This document shows, in pieces, positions 10,841 to 24,484 of a DNA stretch of 64,000 nt; the first letter of the stretch is position 1; every line of letters starts with the position of its first letter. Where the stretch lies: NCBI GenBank assembly GCA_002943765.1, contig PQWQ01000002.1:2666001-2730000 (forward strand), read 5' to 3'. The DNA comes from Psoroptes ovis. Taxonomy: Eukaryota; Arthropoda; Arachnida; Sarcoptiformes; Psoroptidae. The notes beneath the pieces were generated by a model. The model ran no database searches and was not told the DNA's origin. It worked only from the letters and a program-made list of their open reading frames with translations. The position numbers and the translations under genes were made by a program.

Positions 10841-13191
10841 ATGGAAGAATATATTGAATCGATGGAAGAACGTGATGGTATACGATTCAATTGGAATCGA
10901 TGGCCACAAACAAGAGTTGAAGCGGCTAAAGTTGTACTGCCATTAGGTTGTTTATTCACTCCTTTAAAAGAAATCCGTCGTGATGCTGCACCATCTTCAC
11001 TACAATATGAACCTGTAGTATGTGCTCGACCGAACTGTAGATCCATATTAAATCCTTATTGTCAGGTATGTCATGATTTGTTATCTGAAATTTGACTTGA
11101 AATTTTTCATCATTTTCATAGGTGGATTATCGTTCTAAGATTTGGGTTTGTCCATTTTGTTTGAATCGCAATTCATTTCCAAATCATTATCATCAAATTA
11201 CTGAAACTTACAAGCCAGCAGAATTAGGACATTCAACTGTTGATTATACTATTCAACGTGCACCAATTATTACACCACCGATTTTCCTATATGTAATCGA
11301 TACTTGTATTGAAGAAGAAGAATTGAATGCATTGAAAAGCTCTATACTAAGTTCTTTGAAATTATTACCACCAAACGCATTAGTATGTTTGATCACATTT
11401 GGACGAATCGTTAGCCTATGGGAAATCGAAACTAATTTACGATCATTCGTATTCAAAGGAAGTAAAGATTATACAGCCAAGCAATTACAAGAATGGTTGG
11501 GCATAAGAAACGCTGTGCAACAAATTCCTCAGCCTACAATGCCTCAACATCCAAATTCAGCAATGAACGTTAACAAAACCAATATGGCACACAAATTTCT
11601 TCAACCAATTTCTCAAGCTGATTTTATTCTCAATGATATTATCAATCAAATTACTCGTGATTCATGGCCGACCCCTCAGGCCAAACGGCCACTTCGTGCG
11701 ACTGGTGCTGCATTATCGATTGCTATCAGTTTATTAGAAATAACATATCCAAATTGTGGAGCACGCATAATGATGTTTATCGGTGGGCCATGTACAACTG
11801 GTCCAGGAATGATCATTGATGATGATTTAAAAAACACAATACGGTCTCATCATGATATTGAGAAAGACAATTGTAAATATATGAAAAAAGCCATGAAACA
11901 TTATCAAGCATTAGCTCAAAGAGCTGCTGTCAATGGTCACACAATCGATATTTATTCATGTGCTCTTGATCAAACTGGATTGCATGAAATGAAATATTGT
12001 GTGAATTCTACTGGCGGTCTTATGATCATGGGTGATTCATTTGACTCGAATTTATTTAAATTATCCTTTACTCGTGTTTTTGCCAAAGATAATGAAGATC
12101 GATTGAAAATGGCATTCAACGCTGTTGTCGAAATTAAAACATCACGTGAACTTAAAATATCTGGATGCATTGGCTCATGTGTATCGATGAATGTTCGCAA
12201 TCAATATGTTTCTGACACTGAAATCGGCATAGGAAATACTGCTCAATGGAAGTTTTGTTCATTGACTTCTAATTCGACAACATCATTCTATTTTGATATT
12301 GTACAAACACAAGCTACGAATCAGCAACAGTATGGATTCATTCAATTTGTGACTCAATATCAAGGAATTGATGGATATCGTCATGTGCGTGTAACAACAA
12401 TCGGTCGTGAATTTAGCACCACGGATTTTGCATTCGATCAAGAAAGTGCATGTGTTCTATTGGCACGTTTAGCTTGTCATCGAGCACAGACAGAAGCCAA
12501 TGGACCAGATGTTCTCCGTTGGCTCGATAGAAATTTAATTCGCCTTTGTCAACGTTTTGGTGAATTTACCAAAGAATCGCCTGAAAGTTTCCGTTTAGGC
12601 CCATTATTTAGCATGTTTCCACAATTCATTTTTCATCTTCGCCGATCACAGTTTATACAAGTTTTCAATAATTCTCCTGATGAGACATCCTTCTATCGTC
12701 ATTCCTTATTCCGTGAAGATGCTTACAATTCATTGGTAATGATACAGCCAACTTTGCTTGCTTATTCTTTCAATGAGCCTACTCAACCGGTAATGTTAGA
12801 TACATCAAGTATTCATCCAGAAAGAATTTTATTGATGGACACATTCTTTCATATTGTTATATTCCATGGTGAAACAATTGCAGCTTGGCGTAAAGCAAAT
12901 TATCATCAACAACCAGGATATGAAGCATTCGCTCAATTACTTGGTGCTCCAGTAAAAGATGCACAAGATTTGATGTTGAATCGATTCCCATTGCCAAGAT
13001 ATATTGTTTGTGATCAAGGGTCATCACAAGCACGTTTCTTATTATCGAAAGTCAATCCATCATTGACACATAATTCAAGCGCCGGTTTTTATGGCGATCG
13101 TGCACAAGCTCCAGTTTTGACCGATGATGTTTCTTTTGAATTATTTATGGAACATCTTAAAAAATTAGTAGTATCATCGGCTTCAAATTAA
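10841..13191 (+). CDS. SEC23: COPII coat GTPase-activating subunit SEC23
   Basis: Inner COPII coat subunit that binds SEC24 and stimulates SAR1 GTP hydrolysis at ER exit sites. Exons 10841-11065 and 11122-13191 give 764 residues, almost exactly the human length. It starts MEEYIESMEERDGIRF. The zinc finger uses Cys61, Cys66, Cys85 and Cys88. The trunk includes IFLYVIDTC, SLLPPNALVCLITFGR, the KQLQEWLGI block and ARIMMFIGGPCTTGPG. Near the C-terminus GSSQARFLLSKVNPS carries the arginine finger, and the end is LTDDVSFELFMEHLKKL. All domains (beta-barrel, zinc, trunk, helical, gelsolin-like) appear present. Only one intron interrupts the gene. The upstream region has a TGACGTG element. Confidence 0.98.
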
Positions 13192-13662
13192 ATTACATTA
13201 ATTTTTATGAAAAATGATTACTTTTTTCTTTGGTGGAAGATTATGATAATAAAATTTGTTGTTTTTATCAAAATATTGAAAAAAATTACTTGACACCAAA
13301 TTTAAAGTTTTAGGAATAAATTTTTATTTTTATTATTCACAATTTGTCGAAGGATGATATTTATATATGCTCGTATTTCTATCCATTGATTTTCATAAGT
13401 AAAATAAATATAATTTAGGTGAATTAATATTAAAAAAAATTAAGAAAAAAATAAGTTCCAAGATTTCAAAATCGTATATATAATAATAATATGTAAATTG
13501 CATTTAAATGATTAAATTATTCAAAAAAAAAAAAATTGTAATAGAAGCATCGATGATGATGGATTGTATTGTAAGGGATAATACAAATGTGATGTAAACA
13601 ATTAAAACAAGCTCAAAAATTCAAATATATTCATATTAATAAACCTGTGATTGAACAATAAA
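13192..13662. other. Tail-to-tail intergenic region SEC23 / ATP13A
   Basis: A/T-rich 3' flanks of two convergent genes; no coding or RNA feature was seen. AATAAA-like strings that could serve polyadenylation occur at about 13244 and 13313. Confidence 0.5.
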
Positions 13663-16600
13663 CTATACTTTGAAATATGAATTATTAGGATGATGATCAC
13701 CACCGTCAACACCACCATTCGGTAATAAACTTGCATCTGATGATTTATCTGGTGTAATAATTGATTCTTGAGAAGATATGATACCATCTTGTTGATCTAC
13801 ATTTGTTGATCCATTCATTGTTGAAGTTCGCCGATGATGTTGTAGCCATAACGTATTTTTATTTGTTTCTCTATCTAATTTCTTATATAATGATGATGAT
13901 TCTGCTGATTTGTCTATAGAACTAAACCAATGTGATGATTTTCTAAATAGTAAATAATCGACCACAATTGTCTGTGATAAATTATATTTCATAATTTAGG
14001 TATATCAGCAAGCGTGTTTATATCAATTAATGTATAATAACAAACCTCTAAAAATATGGCCATAACAAAATGTGCGAAAGCAAGTAAAACCATCGTGAAT
14101 CGAAATTCCAATGAAACATTTTCCATGTACAATTCAAAAAATACAGCTATGAAATGAGGCGGATAAACAACCAATACGATTGTCAACGCAGTCATTACGA
14201 TTAATGATAAAAGAAATAAGTCTGGAGGGCAAAAAGAATTTGGATTTCAATGATAACATTCAAATATTAATTTTTTGAAAATCTTACGATTTGTATATAA
14301 TGGTTGCCGATACGGTTTGCCTTTGGAAAACACAATAGCCAACGTAATATATTGAAACACTGATGATGAAAATAATGCATAATTATCATGACTTTCAAGA
14401 TCATCATCATCACTGGTCACATGTGGTTGATACCAAGTTTGCTCTTTGACAATCAATATCGATAACACTTGCATAATGATGACTAATATGATTTGTAATA
14501 TAATGGAAGCCAACGGTGTAAGTCCGATCAAGGATGAAGGCGGTGGATTACAATCTAATCTATCGAACGCTCTGTTACGGCCAACTATTTATTCACAAAA
14601 ATTAATTGTTATGGTTAAATAGAATTGATAGTAACTTACATAACGTAACAAAAAGCGTAATTAAAAACAGATCAATGTAAAGAAATTCCTTGTCGGTCAA
14701 ATTTGAATAAAACTGTTGTGAACAAATAAAAAAAGGTTTGTTATTAAAGTTGAATGTAAATTCAATCATAACCAACCGTATAAAGAATTATCACAGAAAC
14801 AAATTGTGTGAGACTGTAACAAGCCATATATTTAAGAATGCCAAATGCAGTGACAATCGAGGCTCGACCTTCTCTTATCAAAGTTGGAATACATGAAATG
14901 TTTGGCCTTTTCGATGTGAATGGTGATGCAACCGATGCTTCTGTTTCTGATAATGATACACCTGCATGAGCTATAGATTGTAAAGATAAAATTATATTTA
15001 ATTGAGGGCTGTAAAAATCTATTTTTTTTGAAATTTTTCTTACCTGCTTTAAGAGCGCCACAATCATTGGCGCCATCTCCGCACATACCAACGTAATAGC
15101 CAAGTTCTTGAAGCAATTCAATCAAGTATTGCTTTTGCTCAGGAGACATACGAGCAAACACGGTGCCTCGAACAGCAACTTTCTTCAATACGTTAGGGTA
15201 GTGTTCGCGCAAAACTTGAAATGTTTTACCACTAACAGCAACATGTGTTTTATCGACATCTTCCATCGATGATAGTTTATATTTGATTGAATCGGAAGCA
15301 ACACGTGCGTTATTTGCAAATTTCCATTGAACTTTGGGAACATCAGCGCCGATTGTTTCAGGATCAATTTCCAATAATATAACTTTATGCCATGGTTGAA
15401 TCATTGAGCATTCACGTGCAACACTTAGTGCAGTTAACATATTGTCCCCAGTGACCATGACTGTTCTTATATTAGCTAAAATAAGAGTTTCTATAACTTC
15501 TGTAGTTTCTGGTTTCAACATGTTTCCCATGACTAGTAATCCTAGGAAATTCAGATTTTTTTCCAAATCTTCTCTAGCGGCACGTTGTATTTTGAGATAA
15601 TTCATTGCAATTAGCGGTCGATATGCTAAGCCCAACACTCGATAGCCTTTTTCCGTATATTCTTGTAACGTTGTTGAATAATCAGTGGGCAATGTTGCAG
15701 GATCACATAACGATGCAATCATTTCGGGTGATCCTTTGGCATATAGCTCAAATTGTGTTCCATTGATTTGTCGAACTACTACACTCATTCGTTGCAGACT
15801 TGAGGAGAATGTGAATTGCCTAATGATGCCTACTTCTTTATTTTCATAATCATTTTTCGGATGTACAACACTAGGAGCCAACAAATCATACTTGGAGCTA
15901 TCATTCACATCCGGCTCTTCTAAAACCCAATCAGTAGCTTCAAACATTTTTTGATCCAAAGGATCGCCAATCATTTTATTGTCAATCAATGTTAGTGAAT
16001 GACATGATGCTAAGCCAATCAATAGTGGCCCATAATCAAGATCATTTGCTAAATCAACTATTGGTGTCCCAAATCGATTATTTGATTTATTTATTGGAAC
16101 AACCTCAGAAAAGCTAAGGTCATCCTCTGTCAATGTACCAGTTTTATCGAAACAAACACAATTAATACAGCCACTGATATTAATTGAACGAGGTGAAATA
16201 CAAAATATTTCTGATTCTCGCAACCGTGATTGAGCAAATACAACGCCTATGGTCATTGCAGCCGGCAAAGCAGGTGGTATGACAATAGTGAGCAGATCTA
16301 ATGCTTTTATCATTATATTTTGCCAAGGGACGCCGCGTTGTGCTTTTAATATGACAGTGTAGATAAAACCGATCGAAGCCATCAAAGACAAGAATGCTAT
16401 GAATTTGTGAATATGCCGATTCATTTTGAAATCGACTGGTTTCGGAAACATTATCGAGCGAACCAATTCGCCTTTCGCTGTTTGATAACCGATCCGTATT
16501 ACAACAGCTCGTACCTTCACATTATTGTAATAACGTGTTTGAATTACTTTAGTTCCACAAAATAAGGTATGCTTTGCATGTTCTTTAGCATTATAACACA

Positions 16601-17879
16601 TTTGTAATGATGTACTTGGCAACGGTGTTTTTGTCACCGGAACACTTTCACCTGTGAGCATTGATTCATTGATGATAACGTTTCCAGAAATGAGAACAGC
16701 ATCACATTGCATAGTACAACCAAATGATGGTACTTCAATAATGTCACCGGGTACAAGTTGTGTTGACTCGATTTTTTCATACATGTCATCTCTAGCACGA
16801 CAAACATTCACCGTATCCGTGCCTTGTACTGTATCACGTAATTGTTTTTGATTTCTTCGTGTTTGTATTACACTCGATGCTAATGAAAGTGCTGACATGA
16901 CAACAATACAAGTGGCATAATAATAATAACTATCAGAAGTCCAAACAATAAGGCTAAACACTTGAAATATATAAAAGGGTTCGAGCACTTCTTGAAATAA
17001 TATTTGCAAAACACTTTGCACAGTAACTTCTATTTCATTTGAACCATATATTTCACGCCTTGGATAAAAAATTCAATTTAATTTTAAAACAAAAAGATGT
17101 ATCAAAATTGACTTACCGTTGTTTCTGTTCAGAAGCAGTCAGTCCTTTTTGATTATAAAAATATGTACATTTGATATCTTTATCCAGACCTCGTACTTTA
17201 CAGAATTCTTTCAATTCATTATCCCAGATGTATCTAACTTTTTTATTCTCAAAATATATGACGGAATCAACATATTCAAATTTGCCATGTGCTTTTGGGA
17301 TCGCTGACCAACCACTTGCTTGATTTGAATGATTTTCAATTGGATTATATGATAACTGTTCATTCATAGTATGTACAACATTTTCGGTGAATTTTTGCAT
17401 GAAATGATCCTAAATTTTGAAATAAGTTTTTCCGTTAAAATCATTACGGTGCATTCACAATTCAATACTTACAATCAATAAAACTTTTTTAGCCTTTTCC
17501 AATGAACATTGATTGTGTGTACAAAATAACATCCAATGTGGTTTCCAATGAAACACAAGCCTTAATATCCCACAAGTTAATATTATGATTGTCCATGTTA
17601 TCAGTGTTTTTAATGTATTAGGTGTAAAACCATATATTTCCTGATCCGAGGAAAAGAAACGATTATGATTTCACTGTTTTTAATCTTTTAAATGCAGGCA
17701 TTAATTCATAAATAAAATATGATTGATTAACTCACCATTTGATCTTCATCTTCAGCATTAATATATTTAACTCCAGGTCTCAATGGCGGTGGATTTACTT
17801 TTTTCGATTTGAATGCGGCTGATTTATTTCGATCAAAATTTTCATGATTATTATCATTATTGTCAGCAATAGTTGACAT
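13663..17879 (-). CDS. ATP13A: P5B-type cation/polyamine-transporting ATPase (ATP13A2/3 group)
   Basis: Endolysosomal P-type ATPase; ATP13A2/3 export polyamines from the lysosome. Nine exons: 17736-17879, 17473-17640, 17117-17409, 15044-17058, 14777-14970, 14640-14712, 14288-14584, 14046-14221, 13663-13971. The phases sum to 1222 residues, close to human ATP13A3. Seen are EIYGFTPNTLKTLITW near the N-terminus, the actuator motif MLTGES, the M4 motif PPALPAAMTIG (P5B signature), phosphorylation site DKTGTLT near residue 500, and hinge GDGANDCGALKA followed by AHAGVSLSETEASVASPF. The last exon is a hydrophilic Ser/Asn-rich tail. The exon at 17736 also has an internal acceptor at 17819-17820 that fits two distant alternative first exons (19274-19397 and 20248-20299). 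ATP13A2 versus A3 cannot be settled here. Confidence 0.95.
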
Positions 17880-19273
17880 TTCAATAATAATGATGAAGCA
17901 AAGATAGAAAAAAATCACAAAATTAAAAACAAATTATAAATTAAACTTCTATTTGTGCTGAGATTTTTTTCTTTTGAAATGTTTCACATGTACATATGAC
18001 ATCAATATCACTATAAACATTACTTATTTATTTTATTCATACAATTTTCATTGATAGAACATTAATTATAATTTCAAATTTTAAATTTACTTAAAAACGT
18101 GAATTGGAAGCACACACATGAAGGTACAATAATAACTGAGTCAAGTGAATAGAAAAACTCAAATAATGAAATCTGTACCATTTATTTGAAATTTGAAAAT
18201 CTGAACAAAACGACTGATTGATAATTATAATTTTTAAATAATTTGGCATTGATCAGGAATAAGAAAAAAATAATAATACATAGTGATGATTATGAAGATA
18301 ATTCAAAAAATACAAATTATAATCGATAGCATTGATTATAATTATTATTTGAACATCTCAATTTCGGGACATAAAATAATTGAATCATCGTAGATCTATA
18401 TTACGAATAATAATATTTATATTGTTTTGCTACAGTCAATCGATGATTGTCAAAAGATGAATGATTCTTTAAAATTTTTATTTTTATTTTTATTTTTTTT
18501 TTTTTTTTTTTTGATTGAATTATTATTGTTATTGTTTTTTTTTTTTTTTTTTTGAAATTGAAAAACAATTTTCTATTGTTTGATCAGAATTTTTTGATAA
18601 TAAAAAAAATTGAAAACAACAATAGAAAATGACGGATTCAAATTATAATCAAATAAATCAATAATTTAATTTAAATTTAGCCAAAAAAATACCAGCAACA
18701 AATTAATAATGAAAATCATAAAATATTTTTAAAGCTGAAAAAACAAATCAAATTATTATGTTTGATTTATCTATTCAATTTTTTTTTCAATTGTTTTCAG
18801 AGAAAATAAATAAATTTATACATGATACATTAATATACCTATGCAAACAACACAGACACAGATTTGCATACAAACACATACACTTAGTGATAGATGATTA
18901 ATTAAAAATTAATTGGCTATCATTCAATTTTAAATATCTGATAGACTCAATAAAAAATATGTTGCTGCATTGTCATTACAAATTGATAAATATGTTTGAA
19001 AACTTTAAATATTTCATAGGTGCATTCATGAAAAATAGATAAATTTTTCTCTGATCAAAATAACATCAATTATGATTTTAAGAACAACAATCAGTTAATT
19101 GAGTAAAATTGTATCATAAAAACTTTTCAATTACAAAGAAAATGAATTAACGATTTCGTACTTAAAGATTGTCATAATAAACAATGATTTTGATACAAAA
19201 ATCAAAACTTAATTTTCATAATTTTTTAATGATGATAACAGACATATCTAATTAGTAAAATTAATGAATTTAC

Positions 19274-19397
19274 CTTTGTTATTATTATTGTTGTTTTTCT
19301 TATCATTGAAATTTGATGATTCATTGAATGTATTGTATAATTTTGGCTGAAGAAGTTGTTCATTCGGTTGATAATCATCTGCTTCGAATACACTCAT
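19274..19397 (-). CDS. Candidate alternative first coding exon of ATP13A (B)
   Basis: ATG at 19397 opens MSVFEADDYQPNEQLLQPKL, then an Asn-rich end, and stops at donor AAAG|GTAAAT in phase 1. The acceptor TCAG|CC inside the first main exon (coding resumes at 17818) takes phase 1 and would give ...NNKAAFKSKKVNPPP. The isoform would be 1243 residues. Support is frame and splice-site fit only. Confidence 0.45.
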
Positions 19398-20247
19398 TCG
19401 GTTTTTTTGATTTTCTTAATTATTATTATGAATAGAATTGATATTAAACGATTGAGCTCGGACGATCAATGAATTATGATTAAAATTTATGAAATCTAAT
19501 TGCGATTAAGAACAAATTTATTACAAAGTCATTACGATAATAATAATAAAAATGACGTACCTTATGATTAAAAATTGCACTTAATGGATATGGTAAATGA
19601 TGAATAAAATTTTGAAATGTTTTGAATTATTTAAAATGTCAACATTCAACAACATTTAATGGTGATCACATATGAATGATTTGATGGTGAAAATATCTAT
19701 TAGAAAATATTTGATTTTGAAAAAATCTGGAAATCGAATAAATGATTAATTTGTTGAAAGCACTGAAATCAAAATAAACAAAATAATATCATCTCACATG
19801 CATCATAAAAATAAATCTACTTTACAGTTCAAATCAATATTAAAGCAACATACATGACAACAACAGTTTTAAAATCAAACTTCCTATTTGTCACTTATGT
19901 ATTAGGTAATATAATTATTTATATCAATACAAATATACAATGTAATTGCATTAATTAGTCAACTATTTGTTCTGACAAAAAATACCAATTTAACAATGAT
20001 AATATTTATAATAAAATATTATCAATTAAAAATTTTCATGATAAAAAATTTCGATTACACATTTTCTTGAATCGACAAATGAATGTATGAATAAGTGTTT
20101 GATAAAATCAATTATCACTTGCACTTTCTCTATCTCTCTCAATGTGACCGTGATGATAATTTCGAGTTTCGAAAAAGAAAAAATTCAAACTTATATTTTC
20201 CACAAATGATAAATGCAAGCATAAAATTGAAAAATACCTAAATTTAC

Positions 20248-20299
20248 CTTGTTTTTTAAAATGTCTATTTTTCCAATCATCAATCATCATTTTAAACAT
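20248..20299 (-). CDS. Candidate alternative first coding exon of ATP13A (A)
   Basis: ATG at 20299 opens MFKMMIDDWKNRHFKKQ and ends at donor CAAG|GTAAAT in phase 1, again matching the internal acceptor before 17818 (isoform 1219 residues). It lies about 640 bases downstream, on the minus strand, of the NRF-1-like promoter motif. Confidence 0.45.
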
Positions 20300-20933
20300 T
20301 GATTATCATGAAGATCGAAGGATAAATGATATGATAAATAAAAAATAATAATGTTATTTATTGTCATATTAATAATTCATCGATACATACTTGATGATTT
20401 AAAATATATTTTGATAAAAATTTTTCAAATATTTATTCAATATTTATGATTGATTTTTTTCGTAAACATATCAAAGACAAACAATTACGAGATATTAGTT
20501 TGATTTGATTTAAAAAATTGAATGCAATGATTTTAAACAAACATTTAAAACATCGTAGGCTTTTTCTTTGATTTTTTAATATACTTTTATATGCTGATAT
20601 AATTGATTTTTTTATTTTTCTATAAATACATATTAATCATATGTATTTTCTAAAATATCTTTGATTTTCATATGTATTTGCTTACTTGTATTTGCTGCAA
20701 TTGCATTACATTACATTCATACGAATTGATGAAGATGGTTTTTACAGTATTTTCTGAATGGTATTTGTTACCGTTTACATCTTTGCTATTGCATACAATC
20801 GTTATTCAAATATATATTGCCGATTACAAGTATGCGAAATTGTAAATTATAAATTTTTAAAATGAAAACAAAAATTGAATAAAAATCAAAACAAAAACAA
20901 AAAAGTGTAACATGCTCTTGTTAATTCGGCAGG

Positions 20934-20942
20934 GCGCATGCG
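20934..20942. promoter_or_regulatory. NRF-1/ewg-like palindrome GCGCATGCG
   Basis: GCGCATGCG sits in an otherwise AT-rich region and matches the core of the NRF-1 (insect erect wing) consensus. Position suggests a promoter for the distal ATP13A transcripts. Confidence 0.4.
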
Positions 20943-21369
20943 TCATTTTTTTTTCAAATTCAAAATATTCTAACCAAGAAAAATAAAAACCCGATTCATT
21001 CAAATGCATCATGCATCAAGCATTATTCAATTGAATGATGATCGTAATTTATCTTGGCGCCCAAATATATATGTGTGTGCTTGCACACTAGTTCAAGGCG
21101 TCATTACCACTACTAATTTAATGATTCAAATGATAATTCATTGAGGTTTTTTTTGTATGAAAGACACATGTTTTGAATTTTTTTTTTCGTTATTTATGGA
21201 TTTAGGAATTATAAAATTCAGAATTAAATTAAAATGATTGAATAAAATGGTCGTTTTTTTTAAAATTTTTAAAATTTGTCAATCAATTTGTATAGAGAAT
21301 TGTGCACATTGTGTGAAAAAATGGTATAATTATTTCAATAATAATAATGTTACATAATAATAATAATAT

Positions 21370-22896
21370 TTATTTATCCAATGAACTAACACTGCTCGAA
21401 GAGCTATGTATCAGATCGGAAAATTCATCAAATTGTTTTTGTTTTCGTCGTACATTCCAATGTAAACATTCGGCCAATGAATCAAACCAATCACTGATTT
21501 GATCCTCAGCACAAATCGATGGTACTGGATATATTGATGTTGTAACTTGTACACAATCACCGACTTTAATTTCTTGCCGATTACGGCCATCGAATGATAC
21601 CCATGCTGAATTACGTGAATCAGGTGATACACAAATTTTTAATTCAACACCTGCCGGTACAACGATTGGACGGAATGATAATGAATGTGGACAGATAGGC
21701 GTTATCATTATAGCTGGAACACTTGGATGTATCATTGATGCTCCGGCAGCGACAGCATATGCTGTGCTGCCAGTTGGTGTAGATACGATCAATCCATCAC
21801 CTTGAACGGTCGTAATTAATTTTCCATCAATGTATAAATCAACATTCGATAAATAAGGTGATGGACCACGATCGACAACCATTTCATTTAAGACTAAATG
21901 ACAGTGATTTTGTGACAGTGTAGTTGATGGCTGTATACTGCTATTATTGTCATTAATTTTATTGTCACCGTTATTATTATTCAAATAAATATTATTATCA
22001 GTACTATTACGGACAATATTACACCGGAGACGACTTCTTAATGTCAAAGCTGCATTTCCTGTATCCGCACATGCATTTATCAATGAAAAAAGTGATTGGT
22101 TCAATTCATGTTAAAATTGACAAATTTTTCAAATACCTTTGAGGACATTGTTGATCTGTTGCTGGAAATCATCAAATTCAAATGGTGTCAGAAAACCTAA
22201 TGAACCCATATGGAATGCCATGACTGGTGGAACGCTCTCCTAATTTGGTATTAAATTAAATTTGAAATTCAAATTAACTCATACATAATTTTTCAACTGA
22301 AAAATACCTGAAACAATGATGATGCATACAATAATGTTCCATCTCCACCAAGACAAACAATAAAATCCACTTTATCAGTAAGATTTTCTTTACCATCACG
22401 AAACGTTCGTACTTTATCTTTGATTGATATGAAAAATGAATTATTTTTTAAATGTACATCTTCGAGTACACTTGTTTCAATGAAAACTGTCATATTTTTT
22501 TCCTTTAAAAAAAATTCAATGATCATTAGAATACAATGATATTTTAAAATAATAGAACAATGATGCATACCCAAATAAGCCATTGAACAAGATCAAGAAA
22601 TGGTTTTATAATTAATGAATCATGAATTTTTTTTATGACTAAAACACTTGCAGGTGTTTTATGCCAAATTAAACGTTGGCTAGCTGGATCTTGAATCGTC
22701 CTATATTTTTTGACAATTCACAAAGATAGAAAAAAACAATAGATTTTAGTATGGAAAATTTTTTTCAAAAAATTAAAAAAACTAATTATCAAAGACATGA
22801 CACTTTACTTACATGACCATACTAGGATTTTTCAATATACTTCCACATGGTCCAAATTGACAACACTGATTCGGTGCATTCAATGATCGTGTTCGA
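21370..22896 (-). CDS. NADK: Cytosolic NAD kinase, common exons
   Basis: Phosphorylates NAD to NADP with ATP in the cytosol. Common exons: 22813-22896, 22571-22700, 22308-22502, 22137-22239, 21370-22058. They encode RTRSLNAPNQ, TIQDPASQRLIWHKTP, the GGDG nucleotide motif in CLGGDGTLLYASSLFQ, SVPPVMAFHMGSLGFLTPF, the NE/D motif LNEMVVDRGPSPYLSNVD, VQGDGLIVSTPTGSTAYA, PAIMITPICPHSLSFRPI and WVSFDGRNRQEI, near identical to animal NADK. An Asn-rich insertion of about 30 residues lies just before the NE/D motif. The first common codon is split in phase 2 (T at 22896), so a separate first coding exon is required; several candidates upstream end in that phase (listed separately). With them the protein would be 425 to 515 residues. 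Confidence 0.95.
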
Positions 22897-23474
22897 CTAA
22901 AAATTGTTGGTAAAAAAGAAATGAAAAAATCAAGGAAAAAAATTCAATAACAAATTAAATGTAGAAATTTTTTTTTTTTTTGATCAATAATAATTTGAAT
23001 CCAACATAATCATTAAATCAATCAATCAATCAATTTAATTAATCAATTAAAATAATGAGCAAAACAAAAAACTTGAATAAGAAAAATTGGTTTTTTCGGT
23101 TTCTAATTTCAATCGATTAGAGTGTGTATTGAAAAATCTTGGCATATTTATATGCTTATGATATTGAATGAATCATTATTCGATTTTTCCAAAATTATTA
23201 CAGAAATTAAATTAATTTTGGTAAAAAGAGAGAGACTGAAATACACAGAGAATAGAGAAGAGAGGATCGATCAATCATGAATTAATTTGATTTTTGAAAA
23301 ATTTCAAAGAATTAATTCATAGAAATTAAAGGATAATGATCATATTATACATTATGGATATTAGGCAGAACCATCAAAGAAATATCAATATATTTATATT
23401 TGCGTATATTTTAAAAAATCATTTAAAATTATCATCGATTGTTGAATGATGATTATTTAAGTAAGCATGTATAC

Positions 23475-23494
23475 CTTTTGCAAATATTATTTTC
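23475..23494 (-). CDS. Candidate 20-base cassette microexon of NADK
   Basis: TTTATTTAG acceptor, 20 bases encoding ENNICK plus two bases, then donor GTATAC. It takes phase 0 in and gives phase 2 out, exactly what the common exon needs (…CKS-RTRSLN). Confidence 0.35.
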
Positions 23495-23707
23495 CTAAAT
23501 AAAGAAATAAAAATTAAACATTATCCTTTTACAAAGTTGTTGGTCAACAATGAATTCAAACAGAAAAAAAGATTGAATTATCATTGAAAAAATCAAATGT
23601 ACACATAAGAAAATACAAATTACAGATGATTATGATGATGATCAAGGTAATATTAATATCGATATTAAATATAAAAATAATAATGATAATAATAAACAAA
23701 ATCTTAC

Positions 23708-23784
23708 TTAAATTTCGGTTTTTGGTCATTATGATCATGATTATCATCATCATTATTGATGTTAATCGATGTTATAGACATCAT
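23708..23784 (-). CDS. Candidate alternative first coding exon of NADK (proximal)
   Basis: ATG at 23784 opens MMSITSININND, with Asp/His/Asn after it, and ends at KFAA|GTAAGA in phase 2 (AA + T = Asn), joining to RTRSLN. 77 bases; the isoform would be 425 residues. GTAAGA is a strong donor. Confidence 0.55.
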
Positions 23785-24096
23785 TGATTTTGCATTTCAT
23801 TTATTCGTTAATTTGTCATTTTTTCTTTGTAATTTTCAAAATTTCTTTTGATGAAAACAACTATAATGGATAGATAATTGGACAGAAAACTATCATAAGA
23901 TTCATTATAAAAAAATCATGAGAAAAAAATACAAATTTTCTCCAAAGAAAAATCATTAATGCATTATTAGGTACGATATATATAAGGATAAAATAAAATG
24001 ATACGAACAAGACATTTTTTGCATAAATACATAGATACAGATTAATAAGGAAAATCGAATAAAAACAAATATTCTCTTATATTTTCAATACAATAC

Positions 24097-24166
24097 CTTG
24101 TACAATATATCACGTAACCAAGGTTTCAATTGTTTCAATTTATTTTTATTGTTTTCGATTCGATTG
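24097..24166 (-). CDS. Candidate 70-base cassette exon of NADK
   Basis: Open in phase 2 in / 0 out, encoding NRIENNKNKLKQLKPWLRD then ILYK, between acceptor ACCGGCAAG and donor AAG|GTATTG. With the 20-base microexon it totals 90 bases, so inclusion of both would add 30 residues without breaking the frame. Confidence 0.3.
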
Positions 24167-24484
24167 CTTGCCGGTAAACAGAAAAAATTATTTAAAAAAC
24201 AATTAAAATATAATTATGGAAGATTAATTGAAATGAGATTGAGATTAATTGCAAAAACAGAAACTAGAAAACACTCGGGAAAATTCTCAAGTTATCATTG
24301 AAGATGATTATGATGATGATGGCCAAATAAAATTATTATCATTATGATTATTATTATCAAATTTTCAAATTGAAAATTTCAAATTTGTCATTCATCTTTT
24401 TCTTTCATTCAATGAGTGAACGAATGACATTATCTATCAAAGAACTTGAAATTTGTCAAAAAAAATCAATAAAAATAAAATAAC

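Larger units (their letters stand above)
17880..21369. other. Upstream region of ATP13A with candidate distal exons, otherwise non-coding
   Basis: Mostly AT-rich with poly-T runs (about 18490-18555). Two short candidate first exons are listed separately. A relative GC island near 20930-21110 includes an NRF-1-like palindrome and TTGGCGCCCAAA (about 21053), the latter similar to an E2F site. Confidence 0.45.

Noticed and set aside
23556..24301. Short frames on both strands in the NADK upstream intron
   Set aside because: Apart from the phase-matched exons listed, they are Ile/Asn low-complexity without splice logic.
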